Source: Flavihumibacter soli | Lineage (GTDB): Bacteria; Bacteroidota; Bacteroidia; Sphingobacteriales; Sphingobacteriaceae | NCBI RefSeq assembly: GCF_010692725.1 | Contig: NZ_JAAFZB010000094.1 | Span: forward strand, 186,001 to 250,000 | DNA: 64,000 nucleotides | Direction: 5' to 3' | Shown here: positions 45,046 to 53,392 of the stretch, one piece after another | Numbering within the stretch: the first letter of the stretch is position 1 | Layout: the number at the start of each line of letters is the position of its first letter | Translations under genes and position numbers: made by a program | Notes under the pieces: generated by a model | Seen by the model: the letters and a program-made list of their open reading frames with translations, nothing else | Databases searched by the model: none | Told to the model about the DNA's origin: nothing

Positions 45046-48000
45046 CTAATTCTTGCTGACAGCCTTCGCAATGAGGTCCCTGCCTGCGGGTGAGTTGATC
45101 CTATAAGCAGTCAACGGACCATTATTTTTACCGAACAGGTAGATTTTTCCTGCCTTGTTCTCTAAAATCAGCGCTGACCGAACCTGGCCATTTAATCTTA
45201 AACCACTTTGCAAGGGTGGCGTATAAGTAAACGCACCTTTGCTGTAGCTGTATATCTGACCGTAATTGGCATCCAGTCTTCCAACTTCCGGTTTGAATCC
45301 GTAGAAATTACCAGCTATAAGTATCTCTGGCTTTCCATCGCTATTTATGTCATCACATAGAATTGTGTTAATAGCTGAAAATTGTGCTTGTAAAGGCAAA
45401 GGCTTATAGGAGAAGGGCTTGCCTTTTCCTTCATTAATAAACAGAGCTGATTCCAAATGGCTGATTTCATGAACTTCGGCTCCTTCAGTCATTGCCTCCG
45501 GGAACACCTCACTAAAAGTTTTTCCTGCGTAATCTTCATATTTCAGGAAGCGCTTTTTAAAGGATGGTAGCTGACCTACCAGGTCCTGGCGAAGATGAAA
45601 AACGTATTCTTCATGATCGCCTTTAAACAGGGATGTGATGCATTCCTTTGTACCGTTATTATCAAAGTCCTTTACATAAATGCGCATAGGTTCTTTTTCA
45701 GAAGCCCTGAATTTCGAGTTCAACCCAAGATTTCCGCCGATGATATCAAGGTCTCCATCGCCATCAACATCATTGACGGCAATACTACTCCACCAGCCTT
45801 TATAATTTACCAGACGATTATCTGCACTAAACTTCCCTGCCTGGTTGCTGAATATCTTGATGCCCATCCAGTTTCCTGTAACTACCAGGTCTTCATAACC
45901 ATTCTTATCCAGGTCAACCCATTTAGCATCCGTGATCATTCCAAGTCTGGTATCGGTACCGAAGGCCGCTTCCGAGACATCATCGAACTTACCCTTCCCA
46001 TCATTCCTGAGCAGATATGACCGGGGAAAGCTCCCATAGATTCCGGAAACACTGCGCCCGCCGATGAACAGGTCCAGGTCACCGTCCTTATCAAAATCGG
46101 ATTTTAGGATCACAGAAGCATTAGCAGAGATATTGATCGATTTCTGTGCATTTCGTATTAGCTTGCCGTTGCCATCATTCTCAAAGAATCTGGGATTCAT
46201 TACTTTATCCATCGACTTCTCAGCATTGCCTCCATACGTCACGATAAGATCCTCATCCCCGTCCTTATCAAAGTCGCCGAACACGGCGCCTGCGGTCTCG
46301 AGGTAGGCTTGCTTTCTGAAATCTTCCGGAACATACTGCCTGAACTTCCCGTTCTGCTGTTGCAGATAAATTTTAGCTGTCTCACCTGCGGAACTGCCCA
46401 TATAAAAATCGGTAAGGCCGTCTTTATTAACATCACCCGGAGCCAGATATGGATTTTCCGTGGAAAGCATCTGAAGCATCAGCCTTTCATTATCAAAATC
46501 AATGAATTCATCCTCAATATGCGCAGGAATCGAATCAAATAACTGTCTGGTAGTCTCTGCCATTAAAGGCATGGCCTCTTGTGAATTAAATTTATAGCGT
46601 TGCCCCGCATCAGAACTTTTCAAGACGTAAAGACTGTCAGAATCCAGGTTCCTTAGTACCTGGCTATTTCCGTTCGGCCAGATAACCTGCAATGAATCAA
46701 CTTTGTTATATTTTCCTAAACCGATTGTTATCATGTTTGGAGGAATACAACTTTGAAATCCCCGTGCTGGCTGATGGTAGTATGATGTGGAAAGATCGCT
46801 GTTAAAGGTTTTTATTACACTTCCGATACCATTTTTATTCAGGCTGTCTCCGTGCAAATTCAGCTGTATAAAATGATTATTTGCCTTATCCGTATTGTTT
46901 TTATAGACAAACAAGGGCATGTTCACATTATTGACCACAAGGTCATTATCCCCGTCATTATCCAGATCACCATAGGCGGCACCGTTACTGAACGATTCCT
47001 TATCAAGGCCCAGATCAGCAGACCTGTTGGTAAAAGTCAGGTCCTTATTATTGATAAAAGCGTAATTGGAAACAGGAGTAGACTTCATCTTATCGGTAAA
47101 ATCCTTAAAGTCGAATTTCTTGCCCTGAGCGATCTTTTCCATATTATCCTGGTTAGCAAGAAATTCAATGTAATCCTGGTTGGTCAGATCCTTATAGATC
47201 CCGTTTGATACAAAGATGTCTTTCCAGCCATCGTTGTCCATATCAAATGTCAGCGCTCCCCAGCTCCAGTCGGTAGCAGCGACACCTGCATAAAATGCTA
47301 TTTCAGAGAAGGTTCCGTCTCCATTATTCAACTGCAGACAATTTTGCATGTATTGATTATAGTACCCATCCCGCTGCTTTGCCTTCTGAATATCATAGGA
47401 TTCGAACGAGGTCATTGTTTTAAGCCTTTTATCACCCTCAGGCAGCATTTCTGTAGTAAAAATATCATACTGTCCATCGTTATTGATATCGGCGATATCA
47501 GATCCCATGGAGGCAAGACTCAGATGCCCGGTTTGTTCTTCAACTTTTTCTTTAAAAGTACCATCCCTTTGATTGATATAAAGATAATCGTGCTCAAAGA
47601 AGTCATTGGAAATAAAAATATCCGGGTATCCGTCTGTGTTCAGGTCTACTACGGAAACACCAAGCCCGAAACCTATGTCACTTGAGTAGATCCCTGCTTC
47701 CTTGGTCACCGGTACATACTTCCCTTTGTCATTCCGGTAAAGCCGATCACCGCCCATCTCATCGACTTCGTTCCTGAGATTTTTACTGAAATCAAAGCTG
47801 CCTATTGGCCTGAATGAATTATTGAGGACATAACAGTCAAGATCACCGTCCAGATCGTAGTCAAAGAATGCAGCATGGGTCGAAAGTCCGCGGTCAGCCA
47901 AACCATAGCTTTTCGCTTCTTCCCGAAAGGTGCCATTCTTCTGATTGACGAAAAGCTCATTTTCCGTTTCCCCCCCCTGGGCATTACCGCTGTTACAAAC

Positions 48001-48387
48001 GTAAATATCCAGCCAACCGTCAGCGTTAATATCAACCATTGTAACACCGGTACTCCAATATTTTGAACCCTTCACACCTGCCCTCTCAGCAACGTTTTCG
48101 AACTGCCATTTTCCATTATTAATCAGGAGCTGGTTATCGCCCTGGTTCGAAGTCAGATAAACATCGTTAATGCCATCATTATTAACATCGCCTATAGCCA
48201 CGCCCCCCCCGTTATAATAATTCCGAAATGTAAAAACGTTGGTACCTTTCCGATCCTCGAGCTGGTTGACGAAATCGATACCCAACTGCTTATTGTCTTG
48301 TAATGAAAACAAGGTGTTTCTCTTTTCGCTATTACATGCAAACAGGCACAGGGCGGGGAAAATCAGTATCACTAACCTTTTAAACAT
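45046..48387 (-). CDS. VCBS/FG-GAP repeat lipoprotein with ASPIC/UnbV domain (first copy)
   Basis: The ATG at 48387 is preferred because it opens directly into a lipoprotein signal (MFKRLVILIFPALCLFAC, Cys18); the upstream ATG at 48402 adds only five polar residues and almost abuts a terminator hairpin. The 1113-residue product has the same architecture as the downstream gene: IGDVNNDGINDVYLTS, VDINADGWLDIYV, FDYDLDGDLDCYVL, VDLNTDGYPDIFIS, ADINNDGQYDIFTTEM and GDLDNDGDNDLVVNN. The ASPIC/UnbV block is GIGSVIKTFNSD to SLQVIWPNGNSQVL, and further repeats continue to the C-terminus. It is the third gene of the susC-susD-VCBS-VCBS operon. Confidence 0.88.
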   Translation of the reverse strand: MFKRLVILIFPALCLFACNSEKRNTLFSLQDNKQLGIDFVNQLEDRKGTNVFTFRNYYNGGGVAIGDVNNDGINDVYLTSNQGDNQLLINNGKWQFENVAERAGVKGSKYWSTGVTMVDINADGWLDIYVCNSGNAQGGETENELFVNQKNGTFREEAKSYGLADRGLSTHAAFFDYDLDGDLDCYVLNNSFRPIGSFDFSKNLRNEVDEMGGDRLYRNDKGKYVPVTKEAGIYSSDIGFGLGVSVVDLNTDGYPDIFISNDFFEHDYLYINQRDGTFKEKVEEQTGHLSLASMGSDIADINNDGQYDIFTTEMLPEGDKRLKTMTSFESYDIQKAKQRDGYYNQYMQNCLQLNNGDGTFSEIAFYAGVAATDWSWGALTFDMDNDGWKDIFVSNGIYKDLTNQDYIEFLANQDNMEKIAQGKKFDFKDFTDKMKSTPVSNYAFINNKDLTFTNRSADLGLDKESFSNGAAYGDLDNDGDNDLVVNNVNMPLFVYKNNTDKANNHFIQLNLHGDSLNKNGIGSVIKTFNSDLSTSYYHQPARGFQSCIPPNMITIGLGKYNKVDSLQVIWPNGNSQVLRNLDSDSLYVLKSSDAGQRYKFNSQEAMPLMAETTRQLFDSIPAHIEDEFIDFDNERLMLQMLSTENPYLAPGDVNKDGLTDFYMGSSAGETAKIYLQQQNGKFRQYVPEDFRKQAYLETAGAVFGDFDKDGDEDLIVTYGGNAEKSMDKVMNPRFFENDGNGKLIRNAQKSINISANASVILKSDFDKDGDLDLFIGGRSVSGIYGSFPRSYLLRNDGKGKFDDVSEAAFGTDTRLGMITDAKWVDLDKNGYEDLVVTGNWMGIKIFSNQAGKFSADNRLVNYKGWWSSIAVNDVDGDGDLDIIGGNLGLNSKFRASEKEPMRIYVKDFDNNGTKECITSLFKGDHEEYVFHLRQDLVGQLPSFKKRFLKYEDYAGKTFSEVFPEAMTEGAEVHEISHLESALFINEGKGKPFSYKPLPLQAQFSAINTILCDDINSDGKPEILIAGNFYGFKPEVGRLDANYGQIYSYSKGAFTYTPPLQSGLRLNGQVRSALILENKAGKIYLFGKNNGPLTAYRINSPAGRDLIAKAVSKN

Positions 48388-48402
48388 ATATTTCTCTGGC
48401 AT

Positions 48403-48434
48403 AAAAAAAGCGTAGCGGTAAAACCGCTACGCTT
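48403..48434 (-). terminator. Intrinsic terminator or processing hairpin inside the susC-susD-VCBS operon
   Basis: A perfect 12-bp stem (48423-48434 with 48408-48419 on the minus strand), a 3-nt loop and a T-run (48403-48407) lie between the susD stop (48476) and the first VCBS start (48387). It would stop or protect most susCD transcripts and let a fraction read through, giving unequal expression. Confidence 0.85.
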
Positions 48435-48475
48435 AAAAGTAATAATAATCTTTAATTCGAACTGTTAAATTCTAA

Positions 48476-50026
48476 TTAGTAACCTTCGTTCTGAACTAAG
48501 TTCGGGTTTGTATCAACTGCACGTTGCGGTATTGGATATACCGTGCGGGTTTTATCAGAAGCTGTAGGTCTTTGATCTACCGGATTATTAAATGTCCCAA
48601 AACGTATCTGGTCATTCCTTCTCCAGCCTTCAAAATATAACTCCCGGCCTCTCTCTGCCAACAATGTATTTTCCTCAACAGTAGTCAATGCGGTTGCACC
48701 ACGCGGCGTGCGGATAGAATTTACGATTGAAAGAGCTGTTTGACCATTGGGATCGCTTCCGCCTCTTAATATAGCTTCTGCCTTCATTAATAAAACATCT
48801 GCATAACGGAGGAAGATATAATCGTTTCCTGCCTGATCATCAACTACTTTGTTATCTGCTGTTGGTTTAGGAAAGTACTTTATTACTCGAATTCCCTGTG
48901 CCTCTGTTGAATAATTCAGATTAACATTTTCGGTAAAAACAAGAGGTTGTCCACCCCGCTGCTTTAAGGCAACACCGCCCGGGCCAAATTGTTGGCCAAT
49001 TAAGAAACCTGTTCTTAACCCTATTTTATCTGTTAATCCAGGATAGGCAATACCGCGGCGCTCATCAGTTGCTTCAAACGTTTTATAGAAATCAGCAAGA
49101 GTAGTAAATCCATTCCAGCCATCCGGTGTCTGATTGTAGTGAAGACCCATGCGCCAACGATTTCTCGCACTTCCCGGAGCCTGCGTTTCAGAATTCTCAA
49201 TTCCAAATATGATCTCCTTAGACAATATTGAATTGTCCCATGAGAAGTTATCGAAATACTTACCGGCAGGCGCCAACTGATAAAGACCGCTGGCTGTAAC
49301 CTTGTTGGCATACTCAATTACCTTATCCATGTCTGCCTTCGCGAAAGTGAACGGTCCGCCCACGGTCGCGGCAGTGTAAACCGCCTTGTTCAAATAAACC
49401 TTTGCCAGCAAAGCCTGGGCTGAAGCCTTACTTGCTCTCCCTGGTGTGGCAGTCCCAAGATTCGCTTCCGCAAATTCAAGGTCTTTAATAATGAATTCGG
49501 TAGCCTCTGGCCGTTTATAAACGATGGGGTCGTCGTCAGGCGCGCCATTCGGATCCCTGAAAGGCTGCTGACCGAACAGATCAACTATCTGGAACATATA
49601 CCAGGCTCTAAGGAAACTGGCCTGGCCTTTAATGTTATTGTCGCTCGATCCGTCAATAACCTGGGTTGCCCTGTATACCCCTGTATTCAACTGGTCCCAT
49701 GTATCATTCAGGTGAACGTGCGATGCATCCCAGGTATGCTGATGCAGCTTTCGGAATACTCCAAAATCGCCCCAGTCAGTACCTCTTGTAGGACCCATCA
49801 TCTCATCTGTCGGATGCTCCTGCAACGAATAGGTATTCGCCTGGTCAGTCTGTCCGTTTAGCTGGTCATAGACACCTTGCAAGCTCGCTGCTCCCTGAGC
49901 ACCACCTTCATCGATGGATCTGGATCCAAAGGTCTCTTCCTCCAGATCCGTACAGCCTGCGACGGTCAGTACAAGTGCCATGCTCGCCAAAGCCGAATAT
50001 TTTATGATAATCTTTTTCATGTTCAT
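48476..50026 (-). CDS. susD: SusD/RagB nutrient-binding lipoprotein (second system)
   Basis: The 516-residue lipoprotein has Cys25 (LTVAGC). SusD landmarks are AQALLAKVYLNKAVYTA, SFLRAWYMFQIVDLFGQQPF, LRYADVLLMKAEAILRGG and the closing ERGRELYFEGWRRNDQIRFG plus PIPQRAVDTNPNLVQNEGY. It begins 13 nt after susC and pairs with it. The ligand is not evident: no glycosidase is in this operon, although a GH65 gene lies 8 kb downstream on the same strand. Confidence 0.94.
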   Translation of the reverse strand: MNMKKIIIKYSALASMALVLTVAGCTDLEEETFGSRSIDEGGAQGAASLQGVYDQLNGQTDQANTYSLQEHPTDEMMGPTRGTDWGDFGVFRKLHQHTWDASHVHLNDTWDQLNTGVYRATQVIDGSSDNNIKGQASFLRAWYMFQIVDLFGQQPFRDPNGAPDDDPIVYKRPEATEFIIKDLEFAEANLGTATPGRASKASAQALLAKVYLNKAVYTAATVGGPFTFAKADMDKVIEYANKVTASGLYQLAPAGKYFDNFSWDNSILSKEIIFGIENSETQAPGSARNRWRMGLHYNQTPDGWNGFTTLADFYKTFEATDERRGIAYPGLTDKIGLRTGFLIGQQFGPGGVALKQRGGQPLVFTENVNLNYSTEAQGIRVIKYFPKPTADNKVVDDQAGNDYIFLRYADVLLMKAEAILRGGSDPNGQTALSIVNSIRTPRGATALTTVEENTLLAERGRELYFEGWRRNDQIRFGTFNNPVDQRPTASDKTRTVYPIPQRAVDTNPNLVQNEGY

Positions 50027-50038
50027 TATTCTTTAAAA

Positions 50039-53017
50039 TTAAAAGCCTGCGTTAATACCGAATGAAAAAGTACGAGCGGTTGGGTAGGCTGTATAGTCAA
50101 TTCCTCTTGATGGTACTCCGTTTCTTTCCTTGTTCGTATTAATCTCAGGATCTAAGCCAGAATAGTCTGTGATTACAAAAAGATTCTGACCGGACACCGA
50201 CAGTCTTAAACTTTTAAACGTCTTCATATTAGATACGTCGAAAGTGTAGCCAAGGTTTACATTGCTGAGACGTAAAAAATCACCTTTCTCAACAAAACGG
50301 GTCGAAACTTCACCGGAGTTCAGTGCATTTTCAATACTATTAGCGACATCAGTTGTGACGTTACGTCCCGTAGCCAGGTTTCCTTTCAGGAAATACGCGT
50401 TAGCCGTGTTATTATATAAAAAGAACCCGGTAGCAGCATTGAGGAAAAAGTTAGCGTTAAACTTACCGAAAGTGAAATTATTCGTTAAACCTGCAGTAAA
50501 CGTTGGTATCGCGCTGCCGACGATTGATCCGAGATCACCGTTCGGATAAATACCCAGACCGTTAGCATCGTAGCCACCGAAGATCGGAACATTAAAAGAT
50601 GCAAGCGCCGCACCGTTGGTGATCACCTGGGAATAAGCTCCCGATAATCCCTGGCCATGAATATTTCCGGTGATTACGTTCCGGTTTCCGAAATCCTTCA
50701 CCTCATTGTCCAGGAAGGTCATGTTATATTGAAGATCCCAGGTGAATTTATCTTTTCTTACAGCATCAAAGTTCAGTCCGACTTCCACACCACTGTTTAT
50801 CACCTTACCAGGCAGATTCACCCATCTTCTTGGAATTGCCGCAGGCTGGGCATAATCCTGGAGGAACAGAAGGTCTTCAGTCGATTTATTAAAGTAATCA
50901 AGCGTTCCGGATAATTTATTCTTCAGGATAGCGAAATCAATACCAAAACCATACTGCGTAGTGGTCTCCCATTTCAGGTCCGGGCTCGCGGCAGTGATAG
51001 TCGTTGTACTTCCATTGAAATTAGCCTGCTTGATAGCCAAAGATGCATATGCGGGAAATTCCTGGTTACCGGTGATTCCGTAATTCAAACGAAGGCTCAG
51101 GTCATCAAACATATCTTTAGGAGCGAAATCCTCGTTCATTATCTTCCATCTTACCGCAAACGCAGGGAAGGTAGCATACTTGTTATTCTCACCAAATTTC
51201 GAAGAACCATCGACACGAACAGTACCGGTAATTAAGTACTTATCATGCAAGTTCAGTTTTGCACGGCCGAAGAAGGATTGCAGCTCGGATTTCGTACTAT
51301 CGCCGAAAAGAGGAGTTCTGTTTTGAAACGCACTCATATCCTGAACCAATACATTCGGAGTTTGAGTGGTCCAGGCCACTTCATTTAGCGGATTGTTTTT
51401 AAACTGCTGATATGAGTACCCGCCTAACACATTTAAGGTTGTATTTTCGGTAAATGCCCGATCATAAATAAGGGTATGCTCTGTGAGATGAGAAGCTAAT
51501 TTCAGGTTTTGAGTAACCCCTCTGCCGTTGCCGGACACATTACTGATATTTAACCCCCTGATGCTCTGCCCGTCGTTGTAACCGTTGAGCCTTGGATCGT
51601 AAAAAGTTTCCCTCTTAGAATCTGAATTGTCAAATCCAAAAGATCCTCTATAGGTAAAGTTTTTTGCGAAAGTATATGAAGCACCGAAATTACCCAGATA
51701 ACGGTTGATATTATCGTCATCATAAATAATTTCCAACATGGATACCGGGTTACGGAAGCCACCTCCCGGAGTACCATATGTACCGTCAGCGTTTTTTACA
51801 GGAACAGTAGGGTTCGCCTGTAACACCGCACCTATTAAACTTCCCTGAAAACCTGCATTATCAGTGATCGGGGCGTAATCATTCTGGATATTGGACGCGG
51901 TGAACTGAACTTCCAGTTTTAGTTTATCCTTAAGTAGTAGCTGCGCTGCATTTATACGGCCTGTAAATCTTTGCAGGCTGGAACTCTTCACAGTACCATT
52001 CTGGTTGTCATAGCCGAAAGAAGCCCTGTAAGTCAAGCCCTTGTTTGCGCCTCCGAAGCCGAGATTAAAATTCTGTGAGACACCGGTTCTCAGGATTTCA
52101 TCCTGCCAGTCCGTATTTCCGCCAAAATCAACAGCGCTTGCATCAGCTCCCGTTGCTGCAACGGCCGGAAGAAAGGCACCGGGGCTAAGCAGGTCATATC
52201 TCTTGGCTATTGTTGAAACACTGGTCAGCGCGCCAAACTGAATTCCCTGATTGCCGCCACCCGTTTTTGTAGTAATTAAAACAACGCCGTTAGCACCCCT
52301 GGATCCGTAGATCGCCGATGCAGAAGCGTCTTTCAAAATACTTATATTCTCAATGTCACTGGGATTGATAAAAGCCAGCGGATTTCTTGCTGCTGCAACC
52401 TCTCCACCGTTATCAAATCCGCCTGAAGTTCCGCCTCCGTCAAGAGGGACACCATCAACCACGTACAGCGGTCCATTTCCTGCCCGGATAGAACCGCTAC
52501 CCCGGATGTTGATCGTAGCACCCGCACCCGGTTCGCCGCTTGACGGTGTAACCGTTACGCCTGAAACTCGACCCTGAAGTAATTGTTCAGGAGTGGCAAT
52601 AACACCCTTGTTAAAATCTTTTTCCCCGAGAGAAGAAACTGAGCCCGTAGCGTCTTTTAACTTCTGCGTGCCGTAACCCACAACAACAACCTCTGTAAGG
52701 GCTGTGCTGCTTGACTGCATTGCAACGTTAATTGTTGTCCGGTCGCCAATTGTAATTTCCTGCATGTTGTAACCCAGGTAGGTAAAAACCAGCGCTGAAG
52801 TAGTTGCAGGAACCGACAACCGATAAGTTCCGTCAGCCCCGGTCGTTGTACCGGTGGCAGTTCCCTTAACGGCAACAGAAACTCCGATAAGGGGTTGTCC
52901 GTCTTTGCTATCTGTTACCGTTCCCGAAATCGCCTTGTTCTGCGCATAGGCTGAACTTGAGATCAGGAAGAATAACATACCATAGAAGAACCTGGAAAGT
53001 AAAATCTTTAAGTTCAT
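50039..53017 (-). CDS. susC: SusC-family TonB-dependent transporter (second system)
   Basis: The 992-residue receptor has a signal peptide (about 1-25, ending SAYAQ), a CarboxypepD_reg-like domain at about 29-105 (SGTVTDSKDGQPLIGVSVAV) and a TonB-box region LTEVVVVGYGTQKLKDATGS. The plug has TPEQLLQGRVSGVTVTPSSG, INIRGSGSIRAGNGPLYVVD and ASASAIYGSRGANGVVLITT. The barrel ends with an aromatic-rich C-terminus (ARTFSFGINAGF). It is the first gene of a four-gene unit (susC, susD, two VCBS genes). Distinct from the LacI-linked pair, it has no SusE and no adjacent regulator on this side; the histidine kinase upstream is codirectional. Confidence 0.95.
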   Translation of the reverse strand: MNLKILLSRFFYGMLFFLISSSAYAQNKAISGTVTDSKDGQPLIGVSVAVKGTATGTTTGADGTYRLSVPATTSALVFTYLGYNMQEITIGDRTTINVAMQSSSTALTEVVVVGYGTQKLKDATGSVSSLGEKDFNKGVIATPEQLLQGRVSGVTVTPSSGEPGAGATINIRGSGSIRAGNGPLYVVDGVPLDGGGTSGGFDNGGEVAAARNPLAFINPSDIENISILKDASASAIYGSRGANGVVLITTKTGGGNQGIQFGALTSVSTIAKRYDLLSPGAFLPAVAATGADASAVDFGGNTDWQDEILRTGVSQNFNLGFGGANKGLTYRASFGYDNQNGTVKSSSLQRFTGRINAAQLLLKDKLKLEVQFTASNIQNDYAPITDNAGFQGSLIGAVLQANPTVPVKNADGTYGTPGGGFRNPVSMLEIIYDDDNINRYLGNFGASYTFAKNFTYRGSFGFDNSDSKRETFYDPRLNGYNDGQSIRGLNISNVSGNGRGVTQNLKLASHLTEHTLIYDRAFTENTTLNVLGGYSYQQFKNNPLNEVAWTTQTPNVLVQDMSAFQNRTPLFGDSTKSELQSFFGRAKLNLHDKYLITGTVRVDGSSKFGENNKYATFPAFAVRWKIMNEDFAPKDMFDDLSLRLNYGITGNQEFPAYASLAIKQANFNGSTTTITAASPDLKWETTTQYGFGIDFAILKNKLSGTLDYFNKSTEDLLFLQDYAQPAAIPRRWVNLPGKVINSGVEVGLNFDAVRKDKFTWDLQYNMTFLDNEVKDFGNRNVITGNIHGQGLSGAYSQVITNGAALASFNVPIFGGYDANGLGIYPNGDLGSIVGSAIPTFTAGLTNNFTFGKFNANFFLNAATGFFLYNNTANAYFLKGNLATGRNVTTDVANSIENALNSGEVSTRFVEKGDFLRLSNVNLGYTFDVSNMKTFKSLRLSVSGQNLFVITDYSGLDPEINTNKERNGVPSRGIDYTAYPTARTFSFGINAGF

Positions 53018-53392
53018 AATAAATAGTATTAGGTTAATACAAGGTGATAAATTGGTTTATGGGTTGGTCATACTTAAGGCTAAGTTAACAAATTGTCCTA
53101 TGTACACAAGAAAAGTTAAAATATTTTTTTAGTTATTTTCAAGGTATTAGTATGGGCATTTGGCATTTTACTCAACCTGTTATACTAATTTAATAAAAAA
53201 GCTGCTAAAATTCCGATTTATTTTTTGGGAAAAAAGTGATACCCGGGAAACGACTATACGGACCTGAAAGTAGCAACGGTTGGTTGCAAACCACGTCCTC
53301 AGTGCATCTTTAATCGCCACGATGAGGCGGATAGATTTTGAATTCTTCCAGGTCAGTCACGGCTGATATCCCTTGCATAGCGAACCCGCATT
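53018..53392. other. Spacer between the histidine kinase and the second susC gene
   Basis: A 375-nt A+T-rich region that should contain the promoter of the susC-susD-VCBS operon on the minus strand. I found no clear TAnnTTTG/TTTG pair. A weak inverted repeat at 53271-53289 (GCAAC, 5-nt spacer, GTTGC) is too short to call an operator. Confidence 0.4.

Noticed and set aside
53271-53289. Inverted repeat near the second susC operon considered as a LacI-like operator
   Set aside because: Only 5-6 bp arms with a 5-nt gap, far from susC (250 nt) and next to the kinase stop codon; too weak to call.
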